Positions 40,488-47,230 of a stretch of DNA of 47,230 bases are shown here, one piece after another. The position numbers were made by a program, and so were the translations under genes. How positions within the stretch are numbered: the stretch's first letter is position 1; every line of letters starts with the position of its first letter. Origin of the DNA: Gammaproteobacteria bacterium (GTDB lineage: Bacteria > Pseudomonadota > Gammaproteobacteria > Pseudomonadales > Pseudohongiellaceae); contig JAUSMU010000023.1 of assembly GCA_030645995.1 (NCBI GenBank), forward strand, positions 1 through 47,230. Direction: 5' to 3'. The notes below the pieces were generated by a model that worked only from the letters and a program-made list of their open reading frames with translations, made no database searches and was not told the origin of the DNA.

Positions 40488-41003
40488 CGAGTATGGAGTA
40501 GCACCGCCTATACCCACCTTCAAGTAGCCGTAAAATTTTCCACTTTCATCAACTATTTTCAATCCCGCGCCATATCGGTTGAATGGACTTTCCGAATTGT
40601 ACATTGAACCGATGCCGTATTTATTCCAAATTGACTCAGCACTATATCGACTTCCATAAGTTCCATATCTGTTACAAACTGAATCTGAGTCAACTCCAGA
40701 GCAATTTAGGCAGCCGTGAAAGTTATTTTTGGAAGAAAATAATAGCAACCTATCACCGACTAAAGTACTGAGCTGGCCAGGGGAAGCACTCGAAGCTTGC
40801 AGCTCTACTAGCACTCTTCGAGTTTCGGAATCCAGTATGTCCAGATTGCAAGCTGGTTCTGTTAGTGAGATTTGACAGGCGATCATGGAGTTTAGCTGCG
40901 AAGTGAGCTCTTCCAGAGTTTGACCAGAGACATTGTTGAAATTCGAAAGTGTATTGAAGGACAGAATTCCAACTAAAACTAATGTGCAAGTTGAAAGACG
41001 CAT
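40419..41003 (-). CDS. Secreted protein with N-x-YG repeats
   Basis: 194 residues: signal peptide LSTCTLVLVGILSFNTLSN, a helical region with paired Cys (MIACQISLTEPACNLDILD), then FHGCLNCSGVDSDSVCNRYGTYGS followed by repeats of the form SIWNKYGIGSMYNSES and PFNRYGAG, and YGYLKVG. This FxGCLxC...CNxYGxYGSxYS pattern is a known small exported family of unknown function. Its stop codon lies within the mod relic, so the C-terminus may have been altered by the rearrangement. Confidence 0.7.
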   Translation of the reverse strand: MRLSTCTLVLVGILSFNTLSNFNNVSGQTLEELTSQLNSMIACQISLTEPACNLDILDSETRRVLVELQASSASPGQLSTLVGDRLLLFSSKNNFHGCLNCSGVDSDSVCNRYGTYGSRYSAESIWNKYGIGSMYNSESPFNRYGAGLKIVDESGKFYGYLKVGIGGATPYSSELKNLYENSSDLSEVRDLFCQ

Positions 41004-41063
41004 TCACCATTCCTACTCAATTTATTAGAACTTGTTGTTTGTCTCTTGAATTGAACACCGAGT

Positions 41064-41990
41064 TTAGCCAACAGACTTCGCCGATACAGCGTGCTCACAC
41101 TCAGGACAAGGAGTGGATAAGATAGAGCTTGGCGCGTCATGAATCGCAAGTCTAAAAACATGCCTACAAGCTTCGCAGACAAACCAACGAGCATCATACT
41201 TTTGTACTGATGAGAGTAGTTTGGTCCTGTTGCTATCTATTGCCTTTCTCCCTGCTTGCTGAAGTGCCCTTGCCACGTCTTCACGGGACTTCCTTAGAGT
41301 GTTATGAATGCCTTCATTTATGAGCCGAACCTTTTCTTCCAGTGTGGCTTGAAGCTTCCTTTTGACACTCAATGCATCAGGGTTTGAGAGCCATTTAATT
41401 TTCGCTTTGGGGCCGGTTATGAGATTCCTTAGATCATCTTTGGTAGTTGTGTAGCAGACAGAGGACAAATCCATTTCTAAAGCGGGTAACCCAAGGTTTC
41501 TAATTAGTTGTTTCTTCTTCCCATCAGCGAAGCTTGTAACTGCGACCTCTATTAGAAGAGCTTTGCCATCAATATACGCAATGATGTCTGGACGTATTGT
41601 CTCAAGCATTTTTTCGAGATCCACTCTATCAAAGAACCTTTTGCCCTCCATCTCAATGGTCGCACTTTCTTCATGAACTTGCCCGTCGGCGTCCGCCTTT
41701 CTCTGAGTAATGGTAAGACCTGGGGTGTTTAGCGAACCCTCTTCACTTAGTATTTGCTTGGCCATTAAGTGAATTGAGGTTTCAAAAGCAGATTCGCACC
41801 CTTTTGCTTGTGAAGATGGATCATGGGAAAAATAGTGAGCCACAATTCGCCCCTTGTTGGCCTGTAACTTACGTTTGCAAGATGGACAAACGCATTCGCA
41901 AGCTAACCCTTGGTCAACTTCTGACACCTCCACCAATTTGTCGTCTTTCAGTCCAAATGGGATTTTGTTATTGCTATATTTTCTTATCAC
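41064..41990 (-). CDS. CoiA-like nuclease-type protein
   Basis: 308 residues from a GTG. N-terminal zinc-type region CECVCPSCKRKLQANKG with HYFSHDP and CESAFETSIHLMAKQIL, then RPDIIAYIDGKALLIEVAVT, a PD-x(n)-E-x nuclease core as in CoiA-like competence proteins. The C-terminus has another zinc pair (FVCEACRHVF, TPCPECEHA). CoiA-like proteins promote recombination of incoming DNA; island versions are often defence-associated. It occupies the same position before the core block as the TIR gene does in the first island. Confidence 0.75.
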   Translation of the reverse strand: MIRKYSNNKIPFGLKDDKLVEVSEVDQGLACECVCPSCKRKLQANKGRIVAHYFSHDPSSQAKGCESAFETSIHLMAKQILSEEGSLNTPGLTITQRKADADGQVHEESATIEMEGKRFFDRVDLEKMLETIRPDIIAYIDGKALLIEVAVTSFADGKKKQLIRNLGLPALEMDLSSVCYTTTKDDLRNLITGPKAKIKWLSNPDALSVKRKLQATLEEKVRLINEGIHNTLRKSREDVARALQQAGRKAIDSNRTKLLSSVQKYDARWFVCEACRHVFRLAIHDAPSSILSTPCPECEHAVSAKSVG

Positions 41991-42159
41991 ATAACTCTAC
42001 CTACTTTTCTTCACTTATGCGGTCAGCACACGGCCAGTGCCACTTATGAAATTTCGCACTCTATCTCCTGCTGTTCTCCGCTTGTCCGTGCTTCCATCTT
42101 GCAAAGAAGGGATTGGCGATCTTAAGCAAAAACCCAAATCACGGTAAAACTACCATCTT

Positions 42160-42190
42160 ATATGAATCAGATTCATATCCTTCTGATTCA
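42160..42190. promoter_or_regulatory. Operator copy B: palindrome plus third half-site
   Basis: ATATGAATC-A-GATTCATAT (42160-42178) and CTGATTCA (42183-42190), same spacing as at 12762-12792. Preservation in the decayed copy suggests it may still bind the same regulator. Confidence 0.7.
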
Positions 42191-42284
42191 TAAAGGCAAC
42201 TGTCCCCGGAACATAGCGGTATTCCGCCATTCCGGCAAGTGCCCCCTGCTATAAACCCCTTCAATCCCCAAAGGAGCTACACCC

Positions 42285-42740
42285 ATGAGCACCAAAGCAA
42301 AAGCCACCCCCAAGAAAGCCACCCCCGCAAAAGCACTGCCCAAAGCAAAACCCGCCAAGACAGCCCCCGTCGCAGCTCCAGAGATCGCCATCAAAGTGCT
42401 CAAGAAGGGCTCCTGCCCCAGCCTGTCCGACACCGGAGTGCTGGAGTATGAGATCGGCTCGGATGAAGCCAAGGAGGCTTACTTCAGAGTGGTGGCCAAC
42501 AACGCCGGGGGATTCTTCTCTCAGGAGTGGGTGGCCTGGAGCAAGATCTTCGCCGCCTGCAAACACTGCGACTGGCTCACGTCCATTCATCTGCGGAGTC
42601 TGTTCAATGGCAAGAGCGTCAATACGGCGGGGTTCCTGCTGGCGGCCCTGATGGATCAAGGGCTGGTTCAGCGCAGGGAAGGCAAGTCGCGACACTATGT
42701 CCTTACAGACAAAGCCCGCAAGGCAGCCACGCCAGTCTAA
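42285..42740 (+). CDS. Winged-helix protein with Lys/Ala/Pro-rich tail, copy B
   Basis: 151 residues, same length as copy A. Tail MSTKAKATPKKATPAKALP, core SCPSLSDTGVLEYEIG, FFSQEWVAWSKIF, and an end identical to copy A from about LRSLFNGKSVNTAGF apart from two or three residues. Intact reading frame and ribosome-binding site, so it may be expressed and cross-regulate the first island through the shared operator. Confidence 0.75.
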   Translation: MSTKAKATPKKATPAKALPKAKPAKTAPVAAPEIAIKVLKKGSCPSLSDTGVLEYEIGSDEAKEAYFRVVANNAGGFFSQEWVAWSKIFAACKHCDWLTSIHLRSLFNGKSVNTAGFLLAALMDQGLVQRREGKSRHYVLTDKARKAATPV

Positions 42741-43002
42741 TCGTGGGACGTTTGTAGGGATCTCTAGTCCGCTGCCCCAAGCGTCGGCACTTCCCATAAG
42801 CCCTTGATTTTGTTAACTCGCGGAAAGCACTCTCCTCGCAAGACCCTCCTCCACCGACCCAATACCGACCCAAATTTCAATACGACGCAAAAACCCCGCA
42901 ACTCTTTGTTTCGCTTGCTTTTTCCAGCAAGTGCTACCGCTTCCTTCGCTCAAATCCCTGTCGCACCCAATCCCCAATCACTCTCAAAAAGGAGAAATCT
43001 CG

Positions 43003-43065
43003 ATGTACGACTCAATGATCGCCGACCTGATGGACCACCTGCTTGATCTGGTGGACTTATCCTAA
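43003..43065 (+). pseudogene. Truncated copy of the 44-aa gene
   Basis: MYDSMIADLMDHLLDL matches copy A, then VDLS and a stop: the homology break falls at codon 16-17. Ribosome-binding site retained. Marks the deletion end point of the second island. Confidence 0.75.
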
Positions 43066-43184
43066 ATAGCTGGTCTTCCAGGGCTGGTTTTAATCACAGG
43101 TGCTATAACTGATAAGAGCCCCGGCTTATATGGAAGACGGATGCTGTCTTGTTTTCGGGAAAGATTGCCAGTGAGCTTGACAGA

Positions 43185-43204
43185 TAATAACGCATAGGTT
43201 ATTA
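43185..43204. promoter_or_regulatory. Palindromic operator of the HigBA-like module
   Basis: TAATAAC-gcatag-GTTATTA, directly before the toxin-relic start and just downstream of a TTGACA-like hexamer at 43177. Typical antitoxin autoregulatory site. Confidence 0.7.
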
Positions 43205-43318
43205 ATGATGGAAATACTCGTAAAGGAATACGAACTGTCAAACGGCATACGTCCATTCGGAAAATGGTACGCAACCTTGGATATTCATGCCGCTCTGAAA
43301 ATCAGGACCCGGAATAAT
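43205..43318 (+). pseudogene. HigB/RelE-type toxin relic (N-terminal third only)
   Basis: MMEILVKEYELSNGIRPFGKW then LDIHAALKIRT matches the N-terminus of phage Gp49-like/HigB toxins (PF05973-type). After about 35 codons the toxin sequence stops and the frame runs out of frame into the antitoxin gene. Some 60 C-terminal residues, which carry the catalytic region, are gone. Confidence 0.75.
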
Positions 43319-43631
43319 GGCCCTCACCCGCGATTTCAAAGAAACCATACAAGAGCGCGCCAAGACCGAGCCCGCATTCCGCATTGGCCTGCTCACCGAG
43401 GCCGCCGAATGCCTCTTCAGGGATGAATTGACTGAAGCAAAACTTCTGCTCAGAGACTACGTGAACGCTACGCTTGGCTTTGAAGAGTTAGGACGCCTCA
43501 CCAGCAAGAAACCGCAAAGTCTGATGCGTATGCTCAGCGCTAATGGCAATCCGAGTCTGGAGAATATTGCGCTGATCATCTCATCGCTGCGTAAACACGA
43601 GGGGATCGAGTTGCGGGTGGGGGCTGAGTAG
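43317..43631 (+). CDS. HigA-like antitoxin (helix-turn-helix)
   Basis: 104 residues: ALTRDFKETIQERAKTEPAFRIGLLTEAAECLF, then LLLRDYVNATLGFEELGRLTSKKPQSLMRMLSANGNPSLENIALIISSL. This is the usual antitoxin paired with Gp49-like toxins, with the helix-turn-helix in its second half. The frame and motif are intact although the toxin is truncated. Autoregulation through the palindrome at 43185-43204 is expected. Confidence 0.85.
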   Translation: MALTRDFKETIQERAKTEPAFRIGLLTEAAECLFRDELTEAKLLLRDYVNATLGFEELGRLTSKKPQSLMRMLSANGNPSLENIALIISSLRKHEGIELRVGAE

Positions 43632-43753
43632 AGTCAAATCGAATTGAAGTAGCTAACTATAAATTTGCGATTGATTTCAGACAGAAATCACATCAGCCAA
43701 CTGACCAAGCCCTTCTTTTCTAGCAAAATTTTCTAAACACAATCGGGTAATGT

Positions 43754-45277
43754 ATGAGAAATTGGCGCTTCCATTCACTTCTGGTTCTGGTGCTGTGTTT
43801 TCCGGCGTCGCTCGCAACCGCACAAGAACTAGCGTGGGAAATAGGACTCAGTGCGCAGCGAACAGTGATCGAAGCCTATGGCGTCAGCGCTGGATTGCCC
43901 AATGCACGCACAGTGGTGTATCTGGGCGGATTGTCTGGAGCTTCACCCGCCGCCGCGCTGATCCGCACTCTGCATGAGGACTATGCGCAGTTATCAAGCG
44001 CAGAGCGCACGATCAACCTGATCGCAATCCCTGTCGCAAATCCAGACCCGGAGAGACTGCAATTCCCCCCGGATGGTGAGGCATATGGCGAAAATCCGGT
44101 TTCTCACGCGCTGTGGCGCTGGCTGGCAGTGCACGCCCCGGACCTTGTCATCATTGTTGGCTCTGATACCGCAGGGCTGGGTGATGCATTGCAGCGCGAG
44201 AAAGTGGCGGGGGTCGGTTCGATTCCAGTACAGGTGTTGCCGGAAACAGCGGTATCTCTCGCACAATTGCTACAGATGCCTCCAGTGGTGGAATCCGCTG
44301 CACGTCAGGAACTCACCCGGCGCATACAGCGTTCACCGCAACAGCTGGCTGAGCAGTTGGCGCAGGTTTATGGCCATGAATTTTCCGCACCAGTTTACGT
44401 CCCCGGCATGAGTCTGATCGGTCGCATGAAACTCGGGGAAATCAAAGCCGTTGAAGCCCTGATCCAGCCATATTTGTCAGGTGCTGAAATAGCGGTCGAC
44501 AATGCTTCGGTGATGGCTGGACAGCTCGTATTTGCAGAATACGCGGAGCGTACTGGCGACACCGTAGCATTACAAATCGCAGTGCGTGCAGCAGGCCTCG
44601 CTTTTGATGATCAGGGCAATATGCTGGAAGCAGCACCCTTTCACAACGAGATGAGTGATTCGGTGTTCATGGCGCCGCCACTTCTGGTGAAGGCAGGCAA
44701 ACTGAGCGGCGAGACAAGATTTTTCGATATGGCAGCTCGCCATATCGCCTTCATGCAGGAAATGCTGCTACGCGAAGACGGTTTGTATCGGCATTCACCG
44801 CTCGCCGATGTGGCCTGGAGCAGAGGTAACGCCTTTCCTGCTCTCGGCCTGGCACTGAGTCTCAGCGATATTCCTTTATCACATCCAGCCTATGGCGCTG
44901 TGCTTGAGTCTTATTTGCAGTTGTTGGCTACTCTGCTCCCCTATCAGGATGCAGATGGAATGTGGCGTGAAGTTATCGATCACCCCGGGGCGTTTGCAGA
45001 GATCACAAGCACAGCGATGATTGGCATCGCTATCAAGCGCGGAATCGATCGTGGTTGGTTGGAGCGATCGCTTTATGCACCGGTTCTGGAAAAAGCCTGG
45101 CGGGGAGTGCTCGCGAGGACGAGTCTCGACAGCGAGTTTGTAGACGCCTGCACGAGTACCGGCAAGTTGGACTCTCTGGAAGCCTATCTGGACAGGCCTG
45201 CAATTCTCGGTCGCGACGACCGTGCTGGAGGCATGGTCATGAATTTTGCGAATGAGATGGTCGGCAATTATCCCTGA
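43754..45277 (+). CDS. Secreted two-domain protein: M14-like N-terminus plus GH88/105-type hydrolase
   Basis: 507 residues with signal peptide LLVLVLCFPASLATAQ. Residues about 45-180 (ARTVVYLGGLSGASPAAALIRTLH, NLIAIPVANPDPERLQFPP, HAPDLVIIVGSD) resemble a carboxypeptidase-like M14 fold without obvious zinc ligands. Residues about 220-500 (FHNEMSDSVFMAPPLLVKAGKLSGE, YRHSPLADVAWSRGNAFPALGLALSL, DADGMWREVIDHPGAFAEITSTAMIGIAI) match unsaturated glycuronyl/rhamnogalacturonyl hydrolases (GH88/GH105). Such enzymes remove unsaturated uronic acids from pectin-like oligosaccharides. Likely host core gene. Confidence 0.8.
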   Translation: MRNWRFHSLLVLVLCFPASLATAQELAWEIGLSAQRTVIEAYGVSAGLPNARTVVYLGGLSGASPAAALIRTLHEDYAQLSSAERTINLIAIPVANPDPERLQFPPDGEAYGENPVSHALWRWLAVHAPDLVIIVGSDTAGLGDALQREKVAGVGSIPVQVLPETAVSLAQLLQMPPVVESAARQELTRRIQRSPQQLAEQLAQVYGHEFSAPVYVPGMSLIGRMKLGEIKAVEALIQPYLSGAEIAVDNASVMAGQLVFAEYAERTGDTVALQIAVRAAGLAFDDQGNMLEAAPFHNEMSDSVFMAPPLLVKAGKLSGETRFFDMAARHIAFMQEMLLREDGLYRHSPLADVAWSRGNAFPALGLALSLSDIPLSHPAYGAVLESYLQLLATLLPYQDADGMWREVIDHPGAFAEITSTAMIGIAIKRGIDRGWLERSLYAPVLEKAWRGVLARTSLDSEFVDACTSTGKLDSLEAYLDRPAILGRDDRAGGMVMNFANEMVGNYP

Positions 45278-45314
45278 GATACGACCAGCCCCCGCATTTA
45301 ATAAGGTACAGGGT

Positions 45315-46106
45315 ATGCCGGCGCAAGTGAATGTGAAGAAGGTATTGGCAGGAAGCTCAATGCTGGCTCTATCAGTACTAGTTATCTGGAGGCTACTTTA
45401 CGAAGTATCAGCGTACAGCTGGCTGGTCTTGATACCCCTACTCGTTGCTTGCACAGCGGGAAGCTATCTCGGCGTGGTTCAAAGTCGGCAAGCATATCTT
45501 GACGCAGCGCTTACCCAGGACACCTGGCTCAGGAAGTGGCTGAAGGGGCGAGCCTATGCGATGTTTACCTCCGTGGTATTCGGGTTCACGGCAACCTTGT
45601 TCATTGGCTATAAGGCCCTGGTCGTGACGGGCGGCGAGTTCGTCTTGTTGTCACTCTTCTTCGCCGGCTCAGTCGTGGTGTATTGCAGGCAGATTAATAC
45701 ACTGCATCCCCACGTGAACACACGTTACCTCCCCACAATGAGCGCTTCGATTACGCTGGTACTTGCAGGGAGCGTTTCAGCTCTCCTTTACGGATTCTAT
45801 GTTGCGAACGAAACTATTCCCGGAGAACTTCGCAATGCCGGTTTTTCGCAGATATGGGAATTCAAAGTGCAATCGCTCCCTCAAGGAACCGGATTGATAG
45901 CCAAGTTCATGGAACTCTTTGTCACCATTGATGCAATTGAGCTCTACGCGGTTGTGCACGGATCAACTCTGACCAGTCTGGTTGCGCCCCTTTATCTCAT
46001 AAACAGCGTCGCTGTTGCCTATGTCATTGTCAGGTTTGCGGCAGCGATCAGTGAATTCCTGAGAAGCCTCTTTATGAGCAGGGTAGTCCAGAATGAGCAG
46101 CAATAA
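45315..46106 (+). CDS. Polytopic membrane protein
   Basis: 263 residues from the ATG at 45315 (AAGGTACAGGGT upstream). About six hydrophobic segments: MLALSVLVIWRLLY, WLVLIPLLVACTAGSYLG, FTSVVFGFTATLFIGY, FVLLSLFFAGSVVVYC, ITLVLAGSVSALLYGF and a C-terminal LYLINSVAVAYVIVRFA. No family recognised. Overlaps the next gene by 14 bp, so the two are coupled and probably function together. Confidence 0.7.
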   Translation: MPAQVNVKKVLAGSSMLALSVLVIWRLLYEVSAYSWLVLIPLLVACTAGSYLGVVQSRQAYLDAALTQDTWLRKWLKGRAYAMFTSVVFGFTATLFIGYKALVVTGGEFVLLSLFFAGSVVVYCRQINTLHPHVNTRYLPTMSASITLVLAGSVSALLYGFYVANETIPGELRNAGFSQIWEFKVQSLPQGTGLIAKFMELFVTIDAIELYAVVHGSTLTSLVAPLYLINSVAVAYVIVRFAAAISEFLRSLFMSRVVQNEQQ

Positions 46107-47088
46107 GCAGCCGCCAAGCAATGTGGCGATATTCGAAAAGACTTTCTGGATAACGATTTTTCTTCTGATTGGGGTCACGTTGCTCTTAGTGCTAGCCCCG
46201 TCGTTTCTATCCGGCAACGGGCTGTCGCTGGTTCGATACGGAGTTGGCACTGAGCCTGTGCAAGCTCCTCGTACTTATGAAATTCAAAGTGAAGTGCTGC
46301 AAAGGGCAATACCAAGGGCGTCACAGATGTCCTTGGAGCAAATTGCGATTCCCGTCGATGCAATGCTGGAACGCGTCTTTGCTCCGGTTTATGCGGGAAT
46401 CCCTGCCTACACGGATTTTCACTACACAGTGCTCGGTGAGTACACCGAACTCGCAGGCGCCGTCTTGGTTGACTCCACCAGCAGTATCGAAACCATGATA
46501 TTCGACGGCTTTGACGAGCGACTTGATGGAGAGCTGATAGACATAGACTCGCGGTTCACAAATTCTTTTTCGAGTAACTTGTCGGCTGTTACTCAAGAGT
46601 CACTGCCCCCAGGCGTTGAGATAGCAAGCCTTGGACCCATCAGCGCCACCATCATCAAGGACATCTCAGATCGGGCTCAGTACACAGTTCCGTTGGCGGG
46701 CATCAGCTCATTGGGCGGTGCTTCGCTGGCCAAATTGGCATCGCAGAAGATTGCTGCTCAATTGTCAGCAAAGCTATTGGTAAAAAGCGGAATCAAAGCT
46801 ACTGCGAAAGGCGCAAGCGTGATGGCGGGTGTTGGCACTGGCGCTATGTTCGGATCAGCGGTTGGTCCAGTAGGCTCGGTCGTTGGGGGCGTGGTGGGGG
46901 CGCTAGCAACATGGCTCGCCGTGGATAAGGTAATTATCGAGATTGATGAGTATTACAATCGCGAAGAATTTGAAAGTGACCTGAAGGCTGCGATTGACCT
47001 GAAAAGAAGCGAAATGCAGGCATCTATCATGGAAGGGTTTGTTGAGAAAAAGCAGGAGATTGACGGCTTCACAATCCGAGATCTTTGA
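46093..47088 (+). CDS. Membrane-anchored protein partner
   Basis: 331 residues. One transmembrane segment near the N-terminus (FWITIFLLIGVTLLLVLAPSFL), a large domain beginning TYEIQSEVLQRAIPRAS, then a Gly/Ala-rich hydrophobic stretch (GVGTGAMFGSAVGPVGSVVGGVVGALATWL) and an acidic/helical C-terminus (EYYNREEFESDLKAAIDLKRSEMQ). The Gly-rich stretch could be a second membrane hairpin. Coupled to the upstream membrane protein; function unknown. Confidence 0.7.
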   Translation: MSSNKQPPSNVAIFEKTFWITIFLLIGVTLLLVLAPSFLSGNGLSLVRYGVGTEPVQAPRTYEIQSEVLQRAIPRASQMSLEQIAIPVDAMLERVFAPVYAGIPAYTDFHYTVLGEYTELAGAVLVDSTSSIETMIFDGFDERLDGELIDIDSRFTNSFSSNLSAVTQESLPPGVEIASLGPISATIIKDISDRAQYTVPLAGISSLGGASLAKLASQKIAAQLSAKLLVKSGIKATAKGASVMAGVGTGAMFGSAVGPVGSVVGGVVGALATWLAVDKVIIEIDEYYNREEFESDLKAAIDLKRSEMQASIMEGFVEKKQEIDGFTIRDL

Positions 47089-47230
47089 GGCTTGCCACTG
47101 CGCGGCCTACTTCGCACTCCAGCTGGCAGTGGGCCAATCTAGCGCGCAAATCAACACCCTGAATGCACGACTCCAGATTGGCCTTGATGCCAGACTCACC
47201 GTGAAAAGCGTATGTAACAAGCTCAAGGGG
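47069..47230 (-). CDS. C-terminal end of a convergent gene (partial)
   Basis: An open minus-strand frame from the window edge to a stop at 47069 reads LELVTYAFHGESGIKANL, then RARLAHCQLECEVGRAVASL and KDLGL. Amphipathic, protein-like composition. It overlaps the 3' end of the plus-strand gene by 20 bp. Too short to assign. Confidence 0.4.
   Translation of the reverse strand, partial: PLELVTYAFHGESGIKANLESCIQGVDLRARLAHCQLECEVGRAVASLKDLGL

Larger units (their letters stand above)
37007..43051 (+). mobile_element. Second, truncated island of the same family
   Basis: Begins with att copy 3 and the tRNA-like segment (37107-37160), carries minus-strand accessory genes and a mod relic, then the operator/winged-helix/44-aa block homologous to 12757-13645. 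It ends abruptly inside the 44-aa gene at about 43051. There is no integrase and no primase, so it is probably a deletion remnant. Confidence 0.6.
42155..43051 (+). repeat. Core-module repeat, copy B
   Basis: Homologous to 12757-13645; ends within the 44-aa gene. The 3' half of the winged-helix gene is nearly identical to copy A while the 5' part is diverged. Confidence 0.9.

Overview
The window is a strongly mosaic stretch of a gammaproteobacterial-type chromosome. MqsRA, KlcA/ArdB-type antirestriction, a P4-like tyrosine recombinase, a cytosolic 5'-nucleotidase of the PF06189 type and a tRNA 3' half resembling gammaproteobacterial tRNA-Ile2(CAU) all fit that group. I cannot name a genus; a marine or environmental lineage is a guess. 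Probable host sequence appears only on the right (43.75-47.2 kb: a two-domain M14-like/GH88-105 protein and two overlapping membrane-protein genes). The secreted endonuclease/exonuclease/phosphatase gene at the left edge may be host or cargo. Most of the rest is accessory DNA.

Architecture: three identical 47-bp copies of the 3' half of a CAU-anticodon tRNA (1110-1156, 2117-2163, 37007-37053), all in the same orientation and none with a 5' half, look like attachment-site scars from tandem integration. They delimit a 1-kb mini-cassette (only mqsR-mqsA), a 34.9-kb island, and the start of a second, decayed island of the same family (37.0-43.05 kb). Kinship of the two islands rests on four things: the same att plus tRNA-like degenerate segment at the left end; an intact mod gene in the first and a mod relic in the second; the same operator plus winged-helix gene plus 44-aa gene block (12757-13645 and 42155-43051); and defence-like genes on the minus strand just upstream of that block. 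The second island is cut off inside the 44-aa gene.

First island, left to right: HNH protein, a hypothetical protein, a broken SRAP gene and a type III-like mod/res pair; on the minus strand a Septu-like HNH + ATPase pair and a TIR protein; then a replication/integration core (winged-helix protein, small proteins, KlcA/ArdB-like antirestriction, primase-helicase, tyrosine integrase, membrane protein). A minus-strand envelope-type module follows (TerB-like and other membrane proteins, secreted repeat protein, WYL regulator, beta-barrel, secreted Gly/Ala-rich protein) with a divergent XRE regulator carrying twin operators. Next come a SEC-C/nuclease-like protein, a gene bracketed by two 151-bp IS21-like miniature elements, a second nuclease-like protein, a tandem AAA+ ATPase with a WYL regulator, an IS21-like mini-remnant beside a second HNH gene, and an operon of 5'-nucleotidase, HEPN protein and an unknown partner.

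Recurrent theme: several modules are partly inactivated. Both toxin-antitoxin pairs keep the antitoxin intact but have lost most of the toxin coding sequence, the SRAP gene has lost its N-terminus and has an in-frame stop, and a second mod gene survives only as about 30 codons. The best candidates for undescribed biology are the tandem tRNA-scar island family with its mini-cassette, the nucleotidase-HEPN-partner operon, the TIR protein with an unrecognised N-terminal domain, and the IS21-derived miniature elements bracketing a gene.
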